From the NCBI GenBank assembly GCA_049999725.1, contig JBNGIS010018025.1, positions 1 through 20,006 on the forward strand: a stretch of 20,006 nucleotides of DNA, written 5' to 3'. This DNA comes from Haplomitrium mnioides (taxonomy: Eukaryota; Marchantiophyta; Haplomitriopsida; Calobryales). A program made the translations under genes and the position numbers. The notes under the pieces are model-generated. The model was not told where the DNA came from and did no database searches. It saw only the letters and a list, made by a program, of their open reading frames with translations. Shown one piece after another: positions 1-10,006 of the stretch (its first letter is position 1; each line of letters starts with the position of its first letter).

Positions 1-88
1 TACCAAGGATCTATAGTCGGCTTTTGGCCACGACAATGTGAGATCATAAATTTGTTTGTCATTTTTTTAGATTTTCAAGTTGCTCGGA

Positions 89-280
89 AGTCCATGAGCA
101 CATAGAATCTCGAGTCCATGCGTGCATGGACTCAGAAGTCCATCTGCGCATGGACAAGGGAGTTCATGCGAGCATGGGCTTCCAAGTCCAAATGCACTTG
201 GTTTCCCAAGTACGTGCGCGCTTGGACCCCGCAATCCTTGCGCGATTGGACTACTGAGTCCATGCAAACATAGACTACAG
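89..280. repeat. 24-bp palindromic minisatellite, 8 units
   Basis: Eight consecutive 24-bp units start at 89, 113, 137, 161, 185, 209, 233 and 257. The consensus core is close to AGTCCATGCGCGCATGGAC, which is nearly self-complementary, followed by 5-6 variable bases. Because 24 is a multiple of three and the core is a palindrome, both strands are open and read as an imperfect octapeptide repeat close to SPCAHGLx. I treat this as a non-coding tandem repeat; the peptide is a by-product of the palindrome unless expression is shown. A related 25-bp array lies near 2107-2325. Confidence 0.9.
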
Positions 281-406
281 TACAAATTTGGGCTTAGACC
301 AAAAGTTGGAATGCTTTTAGTCCCTTCTTAAACTTTTGAAAAGTTTTTGTGTTAAGTCATCGACATTTTTTATTTTTTATTTTTTTGTTTCGAGTTCTCT
401 CAATAT

Positions 407-1829
407 TTGTCGGACTTTGTCAACGCTTACTTGGACGTGAAGAAGGTAGAAAAGGACATCATAAAGTTTGTCATTTCTATCAAAATTTTGAAAGTCAAGC
501 AAGACGTACATATCCAACAACTTGTGTTGTATCCAAGTGCGGTTTTAATGAACTTGGCAACAATAAGTGGCTTGTTTGCCTCAAAAAAAAGAAAAGAGGT
601 GGAGCCAGTTGAGGCTTCAAAAAAGAAGAACCACACACTACCCAAGAAAAACCCTGTCACCCACTTCCTGTTGAAGAGGGGTATATACCCTCTCCATCTC
701 CCACCAGCTCATCTTCTATTGCCCTCTCATCTTCAACTCCTAACAGCTCAGACGAGGAAGTAGAGACAAAGTCAGTGCAAGCTCCAACCTCCAGAGCAAA
801 AAGTCAATCTCAGAAGGGGATGCAGACCTTCCAAAAATGAGAGCAAATGGATCCTCAGACAGTGTTTGAAGAAGACAAGAATAAGATTTGGGAGTTTGCC
901 AGCCAGCGGTGCAGAGTCCGTGAGGAAACAATGACAATTTGGTGGGAGAATTTAAACCTTCCAAAACCTGGAATGGATAACCGGATGCCATTCCAAATTA
1001 GAAGGTTAAATGAAGATTTTATAGAGCTTCTAGCGTAGAAAATGCTCATAAACAGGTATGCGCACAGTTTTTCATCGTTGTGATGGACCCGAAGTGGAGG
1101 TTAAAAGATAAGTCAAAGTTTGACTTGAGGAACCCTAACAAATATAAGTACGAAATTGCATGAGGCAATCCTAATGCTCTTGCAAGACAACTTTTAAATC
1201 ACCAAATATGGAGCAAAAAATCCCATGATGTTGCTATGTAATTGCTATGTTTATGTGGAGCCGACACTAACAAAAGTCTGCATCTTCACAATCGATGACA
1301 ATTATGACCAACGGTATAGGTTGGAAATGACATCTATTTAGAAGATTGAGTATTGGCATCGGAAGTATATGGAGAGTGGGATGGTTTCATTCCAAAAAAT
1401 AAAAAGAGAGTTGGTGTTGGAGACTTTGGAGATAAAGCCAAAGGTAAAGGATGTAAAAGAGGTATAACTTTTTTATCGACCATTTGTCAACAAAGCAAGA
1501 TTGTATCTTAGATCTTTGTTTTGGGTTTGACATATGCATTATCTATACTTTGAAGTTGACGCAAAATTGCATCATTGTTGAATATACAGATGTCACTCTA
1601 TCTATATTCCCAAAAGATTTTTTACGATGGCTTCTTTGCCATCTAATGTGATGGAATCACATATTTTCCTCTTGGTATTGCTGGTATATTTGGCAATTCT
1701 ATTGTAATTTCTAGGATTGGAAAGTCTTGGCTAGATTCTCTAGCGGTTGCAGATGCCAAAGCTTTACTTCCAATTGATTTAGATGAGACCATTCCTCTTG
1801 AAGAAGATAGGGTTGAAGATGTAGTATAA
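407..1829 (+). pseudogene. Decayed protein gene, family not recognised
   Basis: Coding signal runs through this stretch in three frames. One frame covers about 407-655 and is rich in Lys/Val, with a KKRKE basic patch. A second covers about 661-1038: a Ser/Pro-rich linker, then a stretch with IWEFASQRC, MTIWWENLNL and RRLNEDFIELLA, broken by TGA at 838-840 and TAG at 1036-1038. Later pieces read FIVVMDPKWRLKDKSKFDL, then TIDDNYDQRYRLEMTSI, YWHRKYMESGMVSFQKIKRE and LFYRPFVNKARLYLRSLFWV. The last piece reads KSWLDSLAVADAKALL and ends at TAA 1827-1829. Several stops (TAG, TAA, TGA) could come from CAG, CAA or CGA by C-to-T change. I do not recognise the family. It could be a host gene copy or a protein carried by a mobile element, since related minisatellites flank it. 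Its start is uncertain. Confidence 0.45.
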
Positions 1830-2106
1830 GGCTGATGTATTTTTTGAAAATAGTAAAGTATTTTTTCACAAAATATTATTGAATTGGTCTTCATTCTTGT
1901 TGCATTCCAAATCAAGTTTATAAAGTATTTTCTTGACGATTCAATTTCTTTCGCAAAATGATTTTTGAACAAAACATATTGGTTTTTGTAAAAATGACCA
2001 ATGACATCTATGCTGGCATGGAAGCTCCTTTTCTTTGTATTTTGATTTTTGTACAAGTTTTCTTCAATCATGATTTTTTCCAGTCCATGCCTAGAAGGGA
2101 ATCTGT

Positions 2107-2325
2107 AGTCCATGCGCGCATGGGCTTTAGCAGTCTTTTCACACTTTGGCTTCAACAATCCTCTTGCACTTACACTCTAGGGTTCTAGTTCAAAGTTCCT
2201 GCACGTAAGAACTTCAACATTCTATACGTGCTTGAGCTTCAACATTCCAAATGCGTATAAACTTTATGAATCTCTATGTGTATAAGCTTTAAGACTACGG
2301 TTCAAAGTTCTTGGGCGCCTAAGTG
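2107..2325. repeat. Degenerate 25-bp tandem array related to the 24-bp minisatellite
   Basis: Units of 25 bp start at 2107 and 2132, then again in register at 2194, 2219, 2244 and 2269, with a decayed unit near 2300. The first unit holds a perfect 14-bp palindrome, CCATGCGCGCATGG (2110-2123), identical to the core of the array at 89-280. Later units keep only an ATTCnnnATGCGTnTAAnCTT-like pattern. The array sits just downstream of the decayed gene, as the first array sits upstream of it. Confidence 0.7.
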
Positions 2326-2339
2326 TCTTTTTTGATTGA

Positions 2340-3100
2340 ATATATTTGTGATAAAATTTAAATGTTTTCATCAATTTTAGAAATTAATAATATCACTGTT
2401 GGTTTTGAAAATATTTAACAAAAATTTTCTTGTATGTTTAGTATTTATTTTGTTTGGTGATACATATCCTTTTAAAAGAAGAAATTGTGAATGTAATTTT
2501 GATAAAATTGTCATAAGAAGATTTGTTTTTAATGCAATGTACACTTGAAATAAGCAATTGGATGTAAAATTTTACATTTGTTTTTGCAAAAAAAATATTA
2601 CTAGCGTCAAAATCATGATTTTTGATGCTAAATTTTCAAATTTGGTTTTTCAAATACAAAATAAAATAGGAACTCAATAGTGGTTCCTGGTTCAAAGTAG
2701 CTATTGTTATCTATGTAATATCAAATACATTGATATGTAATTTGGATTTACACTTCCTTTTTGTGGCTACTATTTTTTTTTAAAGTATTGCTCAAAAAAT
2801 GCTTCTTTAGTATCATAAAAAAACCAATGAACACGTACTCATTTTGGGTTTGGAGGCTCTACTTCATCAAATGACAAAACTTTGAGAACTTTGACAATCC
2901 AAAATTGTTTTCTCTTTAGGTTGAGTAATACAACAACACAAATAAATATTTTGGCTTTCACATCATATAGATTCTCAAATTTTTGCATGTATCTTGTTGG
3001 ATTTAAAACAATTCTTCTCGTGGCCTAGATGCTCCATCATAGATTGCTCAACATGTAGAAAGCATACATCATACTGGAGTCTCTTCCTTTGGCTAGTGAA
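2340..3100. other. AT-rich stretch with no gene seen
   Basis: This part is strongly AT-rich, with many poly-T and poly-A runs and stops in all frames. I see no repeat, RNA gene or coding signal in it. Confidence 0.6.
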
Positions 3101-3109
3101 CATCAACTT

Positions 3110-4510
3110 CAGAGGTTACACAAACATTTTGAGAAACATTACAAGTGTTTGTGAATTTTAAAGCTAGAAACGTGAATTCTGTTTTGATTTCTTGTTTTTT
3201 TCTTTCAATGGTGTAGCGATTCTTACTTATGTTTTCTTTAATCGCAAAGATGACTTTCTCAACATCAACTTCTCTTGCTTCTTTTTGAGATCAATTGATT
3301 TTAGAGTGTGCCTTTAGAAGGATCAACATTGTACGTAGAATTTCCCAATCTAATTCAGGCTGAAACTTGAGTTGACAATACCATTTGGAGGTAACCAAAA
3401 TTCATTTGTTGAAAATTGTTTACTTCAAATCTTTGCCTTTGAATCACTCAACTTGAACTTGAATTGTTGATTGAAGGCAATGTCATTTATCTTTTGTACC
3501 AAAGAAAGACATTATTATAGAAATAACTTGAAATCCCAAGTCTCCATCAAAAGAGCTACTTATAGATTAGGATTATAAGTCAATTGCAATGCTTCACTAA
3601 AACTCATTATTGTAAAAGCCTTCACACATTTCAAATGTTTCAAGAATCTAGTGAATATTTGATCAATTTGATCGTGAGTATAGTTGACCATGAGAAATCC
3701 CACTTTGATTTTTCAGAAAACATTCTTGGCAATCAAGAGACTAAGATATCCAAATAATTTTCTTAAATAACGTTAATGGGCATAGGAGGAGGATCCTACT
3801 TTGGTTTGCATCTTCCTTGGACTTATTTGTAGTATAGGAGCGGGTTTTGAGTATTCCTTGGAAATATTCAAGTAATTGTTGCAATATACTCTTGTGGAGA
3901 ATGCGTGGGTGATATATGAGGAGGAGGATCAGTTAAAGTTTGAGCTATGAGCTTCTAAGTGGGATACTAAGACTGGTTATGTTATGAATACGCTAACAAG
4001 CCATCACAGAATATGACATTAGTAGTCGAGAGGTTCTGGCGTACACCAATTGTCGAGGGGCTGGGCTGAATTGAGATACATTTGGCGATTGATAAACATT
4101 GCATTTCACTTTCTATAGGCAGCAAATGCGCAATCTAGCAAGTAACGAGTGATCAGTCAATAAGCTCTAATGGAGTAAGGTAGTAAATAGTCTACTAATC
4201 CCATCAAGTAATAATCTAGGCTAGATATGACTTCACGGTGGTTTCCATCTATCTTTCACCTACAATTGAGCTCAATATGGATTTCAAGAAAAGAATCCTT
4301 AGATTTTCCTTCAAGATCAACAATTCCTGGTGAGATTGAGTCAAACATACCTACAAAAATTCACTAGAAGTCTAAGCGTTAAGGTTTGAGCACGTCGTAT
4401 TGGACTACTTCTATCTTGGTCCGTTCTACTTATTGAGACAAAATAGAATAAAACTTTGGGAATGGAATCTCATACAAGGTTGGGTTTGGCATGTAATACT
4501 TATCATATGG
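3110..4510 (-). pseudogene. Decayed minus-strand coding sequence, family not recognised
   Basis: Read on the minus strand, this stretch gives protein-like segments broken by scattered stops and frame changes. In order from the 5' side they include YEIPFPKFYSILSQ, VGMFDSISPGIVDLEGKSKD, DYYLMGLVDYLLPYSIRAY, then FLMVNYTHDQIDQIFTRFLK, MSFSEALQLTYNPN, LLMETWDFKLFL, INDIAFNQQFKFKLSDSKAK, WYCQLKFQPELDWEILRTM and EVDVEKVIFAIKENISKNRY. One frame stays protein-like over several hundred bases near 3430-3960, with interruptions that are TAG, TGA or TAA. Amino-acid composition and run length look like old coding DNA rather than chance, but I do not recognise the family and both ends are approximate. Confidence 0.3.
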
Positions 4511-4519
4511 GGGCGTGTT

Positions 4520-5900
4520 CTGAAGTCGGGGATTGAATCTTGCTAAATCAAAAGTTTGTAGATTTTGCTATTGGGTGTAAACTCGATAGGTAAGTCTTAT
4601 CTAGAATATTTCTAGAGTTTGGGTCTAGGGTTTTGATTCTATTTGATGAGACAAGGAATATTATCAAGAAAAGAATCTAAGGAGTTTCAAGTCAAGGGAT
4701 ATTCTATTGTCGATCGGGTGTCACACAAGGATTTGAAGAGAGAATTTTTATAACATTCAAGAGGTTGTTGAGCTAGGAGTTGGATATAATGCATTTCTAA
4801 CGATCGGGTTTAGAACGTGCCTGCTAGCTAGCGGGAGGTGGACCAGGTTATTGAAACAAGAATTAAGAGGTACTTTGGGTCAGGGAGATTGAGTATGGGC
4901 TGTTAGAGAGCGACAATCAAGGTACCTCATTCAATGACGTTGTCGGACAACTTGATGCTATTGGCTGGGACTAAGAAATGTTAGTTGGTGATCTGAAGTA
5001 CTATGAGAAGTATTGCAAGTCTAGGAGCATCACTAAGACATTTCTCTATTTTTTAGGCGTGAAGACATTCCAAGGACACCGTGGTATTCAACATAGGCAA
5101 TCTAGAGGAAAGGAGATCTCGACTACTAATTAATGAGGGCATTGGAACAAAGAAACCAGACGTAGGACAATGGGAGGAGAGGAGGCTTTCCCGATCATTG
5201 TGGTAGGATATACAAGAGAAGTGTTGCAAGGACGATCTGAAGGGGATAGAATTCGTGGCCATGGGATGAAGACCATGGGAGCATGGACATAATCAATGAC
5301 TCGATGGCAGAATGGGAGCCCAAGGCAATGAGTAGCAACTACATCCTCCATTCTCAACTATCAAGGTTGTAATATGGCTTGACGGAAAGAGGATGGGAAG
5401 GCACTGTTAGTGCAATTTTAATCGATGGAAACAATGGAGAAACAAGGATGCAAGATTCTTTGGAAGTCGGTGACAACATAGGGTCTAATCAGGTTTGATT
5501 GGGTTCCAATGGGGTTTTGTTCTTTCTATCTGATCTCTTCTGTTAAAGTTTTGTCATTTCTATCAAGTTTGGTCAAGCTAAGGAGTTGACTGTACAACTT
5601 GTCTTTTTCCTATCAGAAGCGACATTCTAACTTTCATGTGGATGACGGGGTCGAGCGGCGCTCTATCGGAATAAGTCAACGACCAAGTCAAGCTTTCCTT
5701 TTAGTATGACTTGTCCTTTTTCTGTCATGTACAACGGTCCAACTTTCTCATAGAAGACAATGTTGGGCAGCACCTTAGCGAGTCCGCCGTCAATTCTCGG
5801 GTCTACTATCAATCATCGGGTCCACCGTGAGTTATTAGATCCTCTCAAATTTATTGAGGCAGTTCTATCGAATGGTTGACCATTGGTAGCCTTGTCACAA
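4520..5900. other. Unassigned stretch, possibly outer part of the old 5' LTR
   Basis: No gene is supported here; short open frames on both strands overlap each other and lack protein-like content. It lies directly upstream of the segment that aligns with the young element's LTR, so part of it could be the U3 of the old 5' LTR, but I found no clear match and no convincing TG boundary. Confidence 0.3.
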
Positions 5901-7162
5901 AATGAGGATAGGTGTTGCTTCCTGAGCGATTAGCATGGTATTTAAATAATGGCAGGATGCTCCTCACTACCGTTTGATGAAGGAACTTCCAAGTAAGGGT
6001 CAAGATGTATAGCAAGCAAGGAAAGAAAGAACAAGCTTCAAGTATAGATGGTCTCACTTCTAATGGAGAAAGGTTGATGTGCCAATGCATTGATGTGTTG
6101 ATGTCAATGTGTTGTTGATTATCTTGTATGAGGAAAGCAACAGGCAACAAGGGAGTGGATTCTAGTGACACTCTTCTTGCAATGGGTGAACTCATGTAGA
6201 AGGGCTATCAAGAGTGGACGTGGACTAGAGGGGCATTGAGAATCACTAGGCATGAGGCTCTAGAGGCTCAGGCAATCCGAGTGTACTCATTCTTGAAGGC
6301 GGACCAACATTTTAAGGTGAACTGATGCTTCAAAGAGAAGAGGATTCTTTTAGCTTGGAATTCGTGAGAGGCAACCAAGGGGTGTCCTGGTCTCGTCTCA
6401 GCTTTGGTTTTTGTAGGAGTATCAATCCCATGAACGCTTGGAAGGCGCGACTGGTTTAACATTCAAGGGAAGCCAATGGAGTGGTTGGGTTAGTGCCCGT
6501 GCACTACGTTGAAAATCTAGTCAAGGCTTTGGGTGGAGCGGGTTGGCCATCAATCGAGAAGACTATCTTCCAAAGATGGAAGTTAAAAAAGACCCCTTTT
6601 GAGCTTGTGGAAGTAAATCCAAGAACTCTAGGGATGGAAGTGGATAAACTGTTTAGACATGGTGCGTTTGTAGGCGACACAGGCGCAAAGTGTCGCAAGA
6701 GTGATTGTGGTAGTGTCAGACTGTTTGCTGGTTGTTGGTGCTCTGTTATTTTTGTTGTATTATAAGTGTAGATGTTCTGTAGAGACTCTATCGAGTTGGA
6801 GAAGAGTTATGGTGAGAGATAGAGCAAGGGTGTTGGAGTAGCTAGCCTCGTTAGACTCCTATGAGTAGAAGCTTGCATTGAGTTCTTAGCGTTGAGTTCT
6901 TAGCCGTTGTATTGTAATTATCCCACTTTGGGGCAGTGTATGTATGAAGTCTTGAAGTCAAATCTCAAACAAGAATTGTTTGCATGCTACCAAAAGCGAT
7001 CCTCATGGGTTTGGTACTGGTTGGGTGTGTGTAAAAATGGGCATTGGTTTGTGGTTTCTTTGGGGTGTTGTTGGGTGCACAAACCACAAAGTGACGTATA
7101 GACTTGTTAGTATGTAGAAGTGACAAATTAGATTCCAAGGCCGTCTGAAAGACTCTATTACA
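5900..7162 (+). repeat. Old element 5' LTR, inner (R-U5) portion
   Basis: This aligns with the reverse complement of about 10006-11400 in the young LTR. Shared anchors include GGCTCTAGAGGCTCA (6256-6270; complement near 11108), the GAGAAGAGGATTCTTTTAG block (6335-6353; complement near 11024), GTGCCCGTGCACTA (near 6492; complement near 10870), and a GGGTGTTGTTGGGTGCAC block near 7062. The end is placed at ACA 7160-7162, directly before the decayed primer-binding site. The alignment fades upstream of about 5950, so the outer U3 boundary is not known. Decay is heavy compared with the two young LTRs. Confidence 0.65.
5939..5950 (+). promoter_or_regulatory. Candidate TATA box of the old LTR
   Basis: TATTTAAATAAT is a good TATA-like sequence at the upstream edge of the region that is conserved with the young LTR. 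If used, transcription would start near 5975 and R plus U5 would be about 1.2 kb. The matching place in the young LTR (minus strand, near 11390-11400) reads TGTAAAAAGG, a weaker box. This is inference from sequence only. Confidence 0.35.
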
Positions 7163-7186
7163 TTTTGTCACTCCTTTTTCTAGGGA
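7163..7186 (+). other. Decayed primer-binding site of the old element
   Basis: Directly after the LTR-ending ACA the sequence reads TTTTGTCACTCC, then CTAGGGA. This resembles a decayed form of the TGGCGACTCC...GGGGA primer-binding sequence common in plant Ty3/gypsy elements. The spacing and the adjoining ACA support the assignment; which tRNA would pair cannot be decided. Confidence 0.45.
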
Positions 7187-7237
7187 ATTTTTTCTTCAAG
7201 CGTTAAGGACGGAGAGAGGAAATTTTTGGCACTAGAA

Positions 7238-7253
7238 GGAGGGCAAAGGTTTG
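7238..7253 (+). promoter_or_regulatory. Conserved leader block (candidate RNA packaging element)
   Basis: GGAGGGCAAAGGTTTG is identical over 16 bases to the complement of 16688-16703 in the young leader, inside otherwise diverged sequence between PBS and gag. Similarity continues downstream (GAGAnCAACCT, then CCAAnTTATC). Position and conservation are compatible with a dimerisation or packaging signal; function is inferred. Confidence 0.4.
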
Positions 7254-7618
7254 AAAGAACCCGAGATCAACCTGGAACCAATTTATCGTCTTGGAAAGAG
7301 GACGCACCTAGAGCAGCCGGCACAAGGGCTAAAAACTTGAAGTAGTGTAAACTTTTGGCACTTGAAGTTAGGAGGCCTAAAGCGACATTAATGTTTGGGT
7401 GCTAAAACATTCCCTAAATGGTTGGTGCTAGAATAATATAATTGCGCTAGGCATGCCCACCAAGATCATGTCAAAATAGAGTTGGAGGGCCTTAAAGAGT
7501 CAATAGATTGGTTGGTGTTTGATTTCCATAACCCTAGACCAAAAGAGGGGAGAAGGTGTAATGAAGTGTGGACATAGCCATTGATTTTTTAGTAGAGTTG
7601 TCTTATCCCATTGCAGTA

Positions 7619-9156
7619 ATGGCCATACTCGCTCTTGAAGAAAAAAAGGGCTAAGTATGAGTCGGAGGACTCTTCTGATAGTTTAAACAACAATGAGGAG
7701 ACGGAGGAGAGCTCCGTATCCACCTCTGAGAGTGAGAATGACTCAGATAGCAACAACTATAGTGAGGACAAGTCTTCACAAAAGAAGAAGAAGAAAAAGA
7801 AGCAAAAGAGGAAGAAGGCTGCCAAGGATAGGAAAGACTATTTAGCGGAGTAGAGGTCAAAGATGGAGGCAATGCACATACTCCTCATGGGGATTCAACC
7901 AAAGGCAGGTAGAGGATCACGTACCATCTAAGGAGGACTTGCAGACATGGAGGTTGGAAAATCAGGTGGTTGGGCTGCAAACAAGCCACCAAAAATGATC
8001 ATTATAGTGTGTTGGAACGGTGGCCAGCTCAAGCATGTTTTGTCCAACTATCCCAAACCATGGAGACAAAGCTGAAGAGGAAGCATCACTACCCGATTGG
8101 GAGTTATCGAGTGGTGGCTAAATCAAGATCCAAGCCTCACAATAAAGGCAAGCACAAGAAGGGGAGAAAGGACAAGAAGGCTGTGACTCAAGTGATGCCA
8201 TCCCTAAGTGACTCAGATTACCAAAGGGAAAACCCCACATGATTCTATATGACACAACAAGAAGAGGTGAGAGAACTGTCAAAGGCCTTGGAGGCAGCCA
8301 AGGAGGAGAGGGCAGCCAAAGAGATCTTGAAGGAGGTCCGAGGGCAGCAAGCGCTAGATGATCCAAATGAGCTCAAAGAGTTGGAATCCATGACAAAGGT
8401 GCGGACGCCTACTCCCTGCATCTTTCAAGTTGAAGCACAAGAAGCAAAGTCAAAAAGGGAGGATTCTACAAAATGCAGGGGGGCACTGGGAGGACTGGAT
8501 CAGATCCAAAAGGGGACTGCGCAATTGAACCTCATCACCAGCAAGAGGAGCTCCAAGAGAACCTATGTTGGTCAAGCCCTGAACCATATTTAAAAGAGGA
8601 GTGGACGTCATCGTACCTAATGGAGTGTCGTCTTGATGACCAACCACACAATGCCGCCGAGTTAGAATATCATGAAGTGACAAAGTGGACGCTAATGGAT
8701 ATGGGTGGTTGCAGCCCTGAACTAGAAGCAAAAAAGGAGTGGACATTGTCGTATCCAACAAAGTGCAATCCCAAAGGTCAACCCCGAAATCCAGGTGGGT
8801 TAGAAGTCCATGAAAAGGAGGAGGGGAGGCCATTGCAGATGGAAGGTTGCAGCCTAGAAGACCAAATTTTATCAGAAGTTGAACCTTATCACGAGCCAAA
8901 GGAGGAGCTCACCTTGGACCTACACCAAGACCTACTCATCATGGATGGGAATTCGACATGCAACCCAACCGTAACACATGTTGTATAGAATTTTGTTCCC
9001 ACAAGCCCTATGTATAGTGCTTCTGTTTTGTCATGTTTTGTCGCTTGTTCCTTGGGTGTGTGTTTTGTGAGTGCCCTAAGGTTGGGGGAGAAGGGCATGA
9101 AGAAAAGGAAGGAATGGCAACCTGGACCGAAATTTGGGGACTCAACTTTTATGTGA
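7619..9156 (+). pseudogene. gag: Gag-like pseudogene of the old element
   Basis: The ancestral start is probably ATG 7619-7621: the following bases match the young gag start except for one missing G, which shifts frame at once. Order of parts: Ser/Asp/Glu-rich tract and Lys-rich basic tract (7635-7850); TAG at 7851-7853; a zinc-knuckle relic near 8005-8050 in which two of the three cysteines are lost (CWNGGQLKHVLSNY); a second basic segment (8110-8190); a charged helical segment (8250-8450); an acidic repeat region with KEEW/KKEW motifs (8473-8988); TAG at 8986-8988; then a hydrophobic segment and a WQPGPKFG tail ending at TGA 9154-9156. At least two frame changes and several stops break it, so no functional product is expected. 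It lacks the capsid-like segment found after the knuckle in the young copy. Confidence 0.7.
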
Positions 9157-9316
9157 AATAGAGGGGAGAATCTGAAGTTTTGATTATGTACATGTGTTTT
9201 ATGTGTTTGCATTTTTGTGAGTGTGTTTAGCAGTTGTTAGTTTTGTTGTGTGAGTTCACCTCTAGATAAAACAGAAGCGACTTGCAAATGCTTCAGTGCT
9301 CCTACCACCTAGTTGA
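9157..9316 (+). other. Spacer between old gag and RNase H
   Basis: No coding signal is seen. A purine tract, AGAGGGGAGAA (9160-9170), follows the gag stop by a few bases and resembles a polypurine tract, but no LTR start follows it. The missing protease and reverse transcriptase would be expected here. Confidence 0.5.
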
Positions 9317-10005
9317 AGGGAGAAATTCCATGTCAGGAATGACGTGTTGGGCTTCTATATAGAAGTCATGCTCAATCAGCTAGATGAGGAAGGTAGGGAG
9401 AACCCCATTTACTTTGCAAGCAAGTTGTTGTCTTCTGCGGAGAAGAACTATTCTGCCACCTTTCAAGAGGTCTTGGGGATCTTCTACTCATTGAAGAAAT
9501 TCAAACATTATCTTCTCCACTACAAGGCGATCTTTCACACAGATCACAATGTGCCTAAATGTATGGTGAATAAACCTGATATAATAGGAAGGATTGTGAG
9601 GTGGATGCTCCTTTTACAAGAGTTTCATTTTGAAGTGCAAATCAAACCAGGAAAGAAGCACAACAACACATATTTCTTCTCTCAAGTGGATAGGCCGATC
9701 AATACAATAGGGGTGGATGATGTTTTTTTTAATGAGGATTTTTTTCATGTCAGAGTGGAGAAGCCTACGAAATATGTTGATATCATCCAATTTCTTTTTT
9801 CTGTCCAATTACCAAAGGGTAGCAGCAGGGAGGTATCAGTAGTCTTTCTCCAAAAAGTATGGCCAAATTTGATGCAGAGAGGAGTGCTACACAAGCGAGG
9901 GATGGACGACATGATGAGCAAGTGTTGAGAACGGTACCAAGCCACAGTGGTGATGAGGGAATTGCATGGAGAAGAAGTGGGAATTCACTTTGCATCCGAC
10001 ACCAC
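9317..10005 (+). pseudogene. pol: Ty3/gypsy RNase H and N-terminal integrase fragment
   Basis: The frame opens after TGA 9314-9316 and reads into a Ty3-type RNase H: KFHVRNDVLGF (first catalytic Asp kept, codon 9341-9343), LNQLDEEGRENPIYFASKLL, FQEVLGIFYSLKKFKHYLL (Glu kept) and FHTDHN (Asp kept). The domain ends with NNTYFFSQ where the family usually has N-x-AD-x-LSR, so the last Asp is lost. A linker (VEKPTKYVDIIQFL, LPKGSSREV, MQRGVLHKRG) leads to the integrase zinc domain: after an in-frame TGA (9926-9928) the frame continues RELHGEEVGIHFASDTT, with both zinc-binding His residues. The frame is then cut at 10005 by the young element, before the Cys pair. RNase H removes RNA from RNA-DNA hybrids and integrase inserts the cDNA; this copy cannot do either. 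Confidence 0.85.
10001..10005. other. Predicted target-site duplication (left copy)
   Basis: ACCAC immediately precedes the TG at 10006 and is the last integrase sequence before the insertion. Ty3/gypsy elements usually duplicate 5 bp. The partner copy should follow the right LTR, beyond the window, so this is a prediction. Confidence 0.5.
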
Positions 10006-10006
10006 T

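Larger units (their letters stand above)
5900..10005 (+). mobile_element. Old, broken Ty3/gypsy LTR retrotransposon (5' portion)
   Basis: In plus-strand order this element shows 5' LTR sequence (to about 7162), a decayed primer-binding site, a leader, a gag-like pseudogene (7619-9156), then RNase H and the start of integrase (9317-10005). Protease and reverse transcriptase are missing: only about 160 bases separate the gag end from RNase H. Leader, gag and the transcribed part of the LTR are homologous to the minus-strand element at 10006-20006. It ends abruptly where that element is inserted; the remaining integrase and the 3' LTR should lie beyond the window. The left boundary is uncertain. 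Confidence 0.75.

Noticed and set aside
122-331. Repeat-peptide genes on either strand of the 24-bp array
   Set aside because: The open frames follow automatically from a palindromic unit of 24 bases; no start context or other coding sign.
2101-2131. Minisatellite units as a CRISPR-like array
   Set aside because: Units are contiguous with no unique spacers, degenerate, and in a eukaryotic retroelement context.
1643-2158. 171-codon minus-strand open frame
   Set aside because: It overlaps the end of the plus-strand decayed gene and the 25-bp array, with no recognisable domain; it is likely a shadow.
6481-6765. Open frame in the old LTR matching one in the young LTR (shared GWPxxExTxFQRWKLKK)
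   Set aside because: It mirrors DNA homology of the LTR. The right young LTR has a TGA in the corresponding place, so it is not maintained as a protein.
9160-9170. AGAGGGGAGAA as the PPT of the old element
   Set aside because: No LTR start follows, and RNase H coding sequence lies 150 bases downstream; kept only as a note on a possible recombinant junction.
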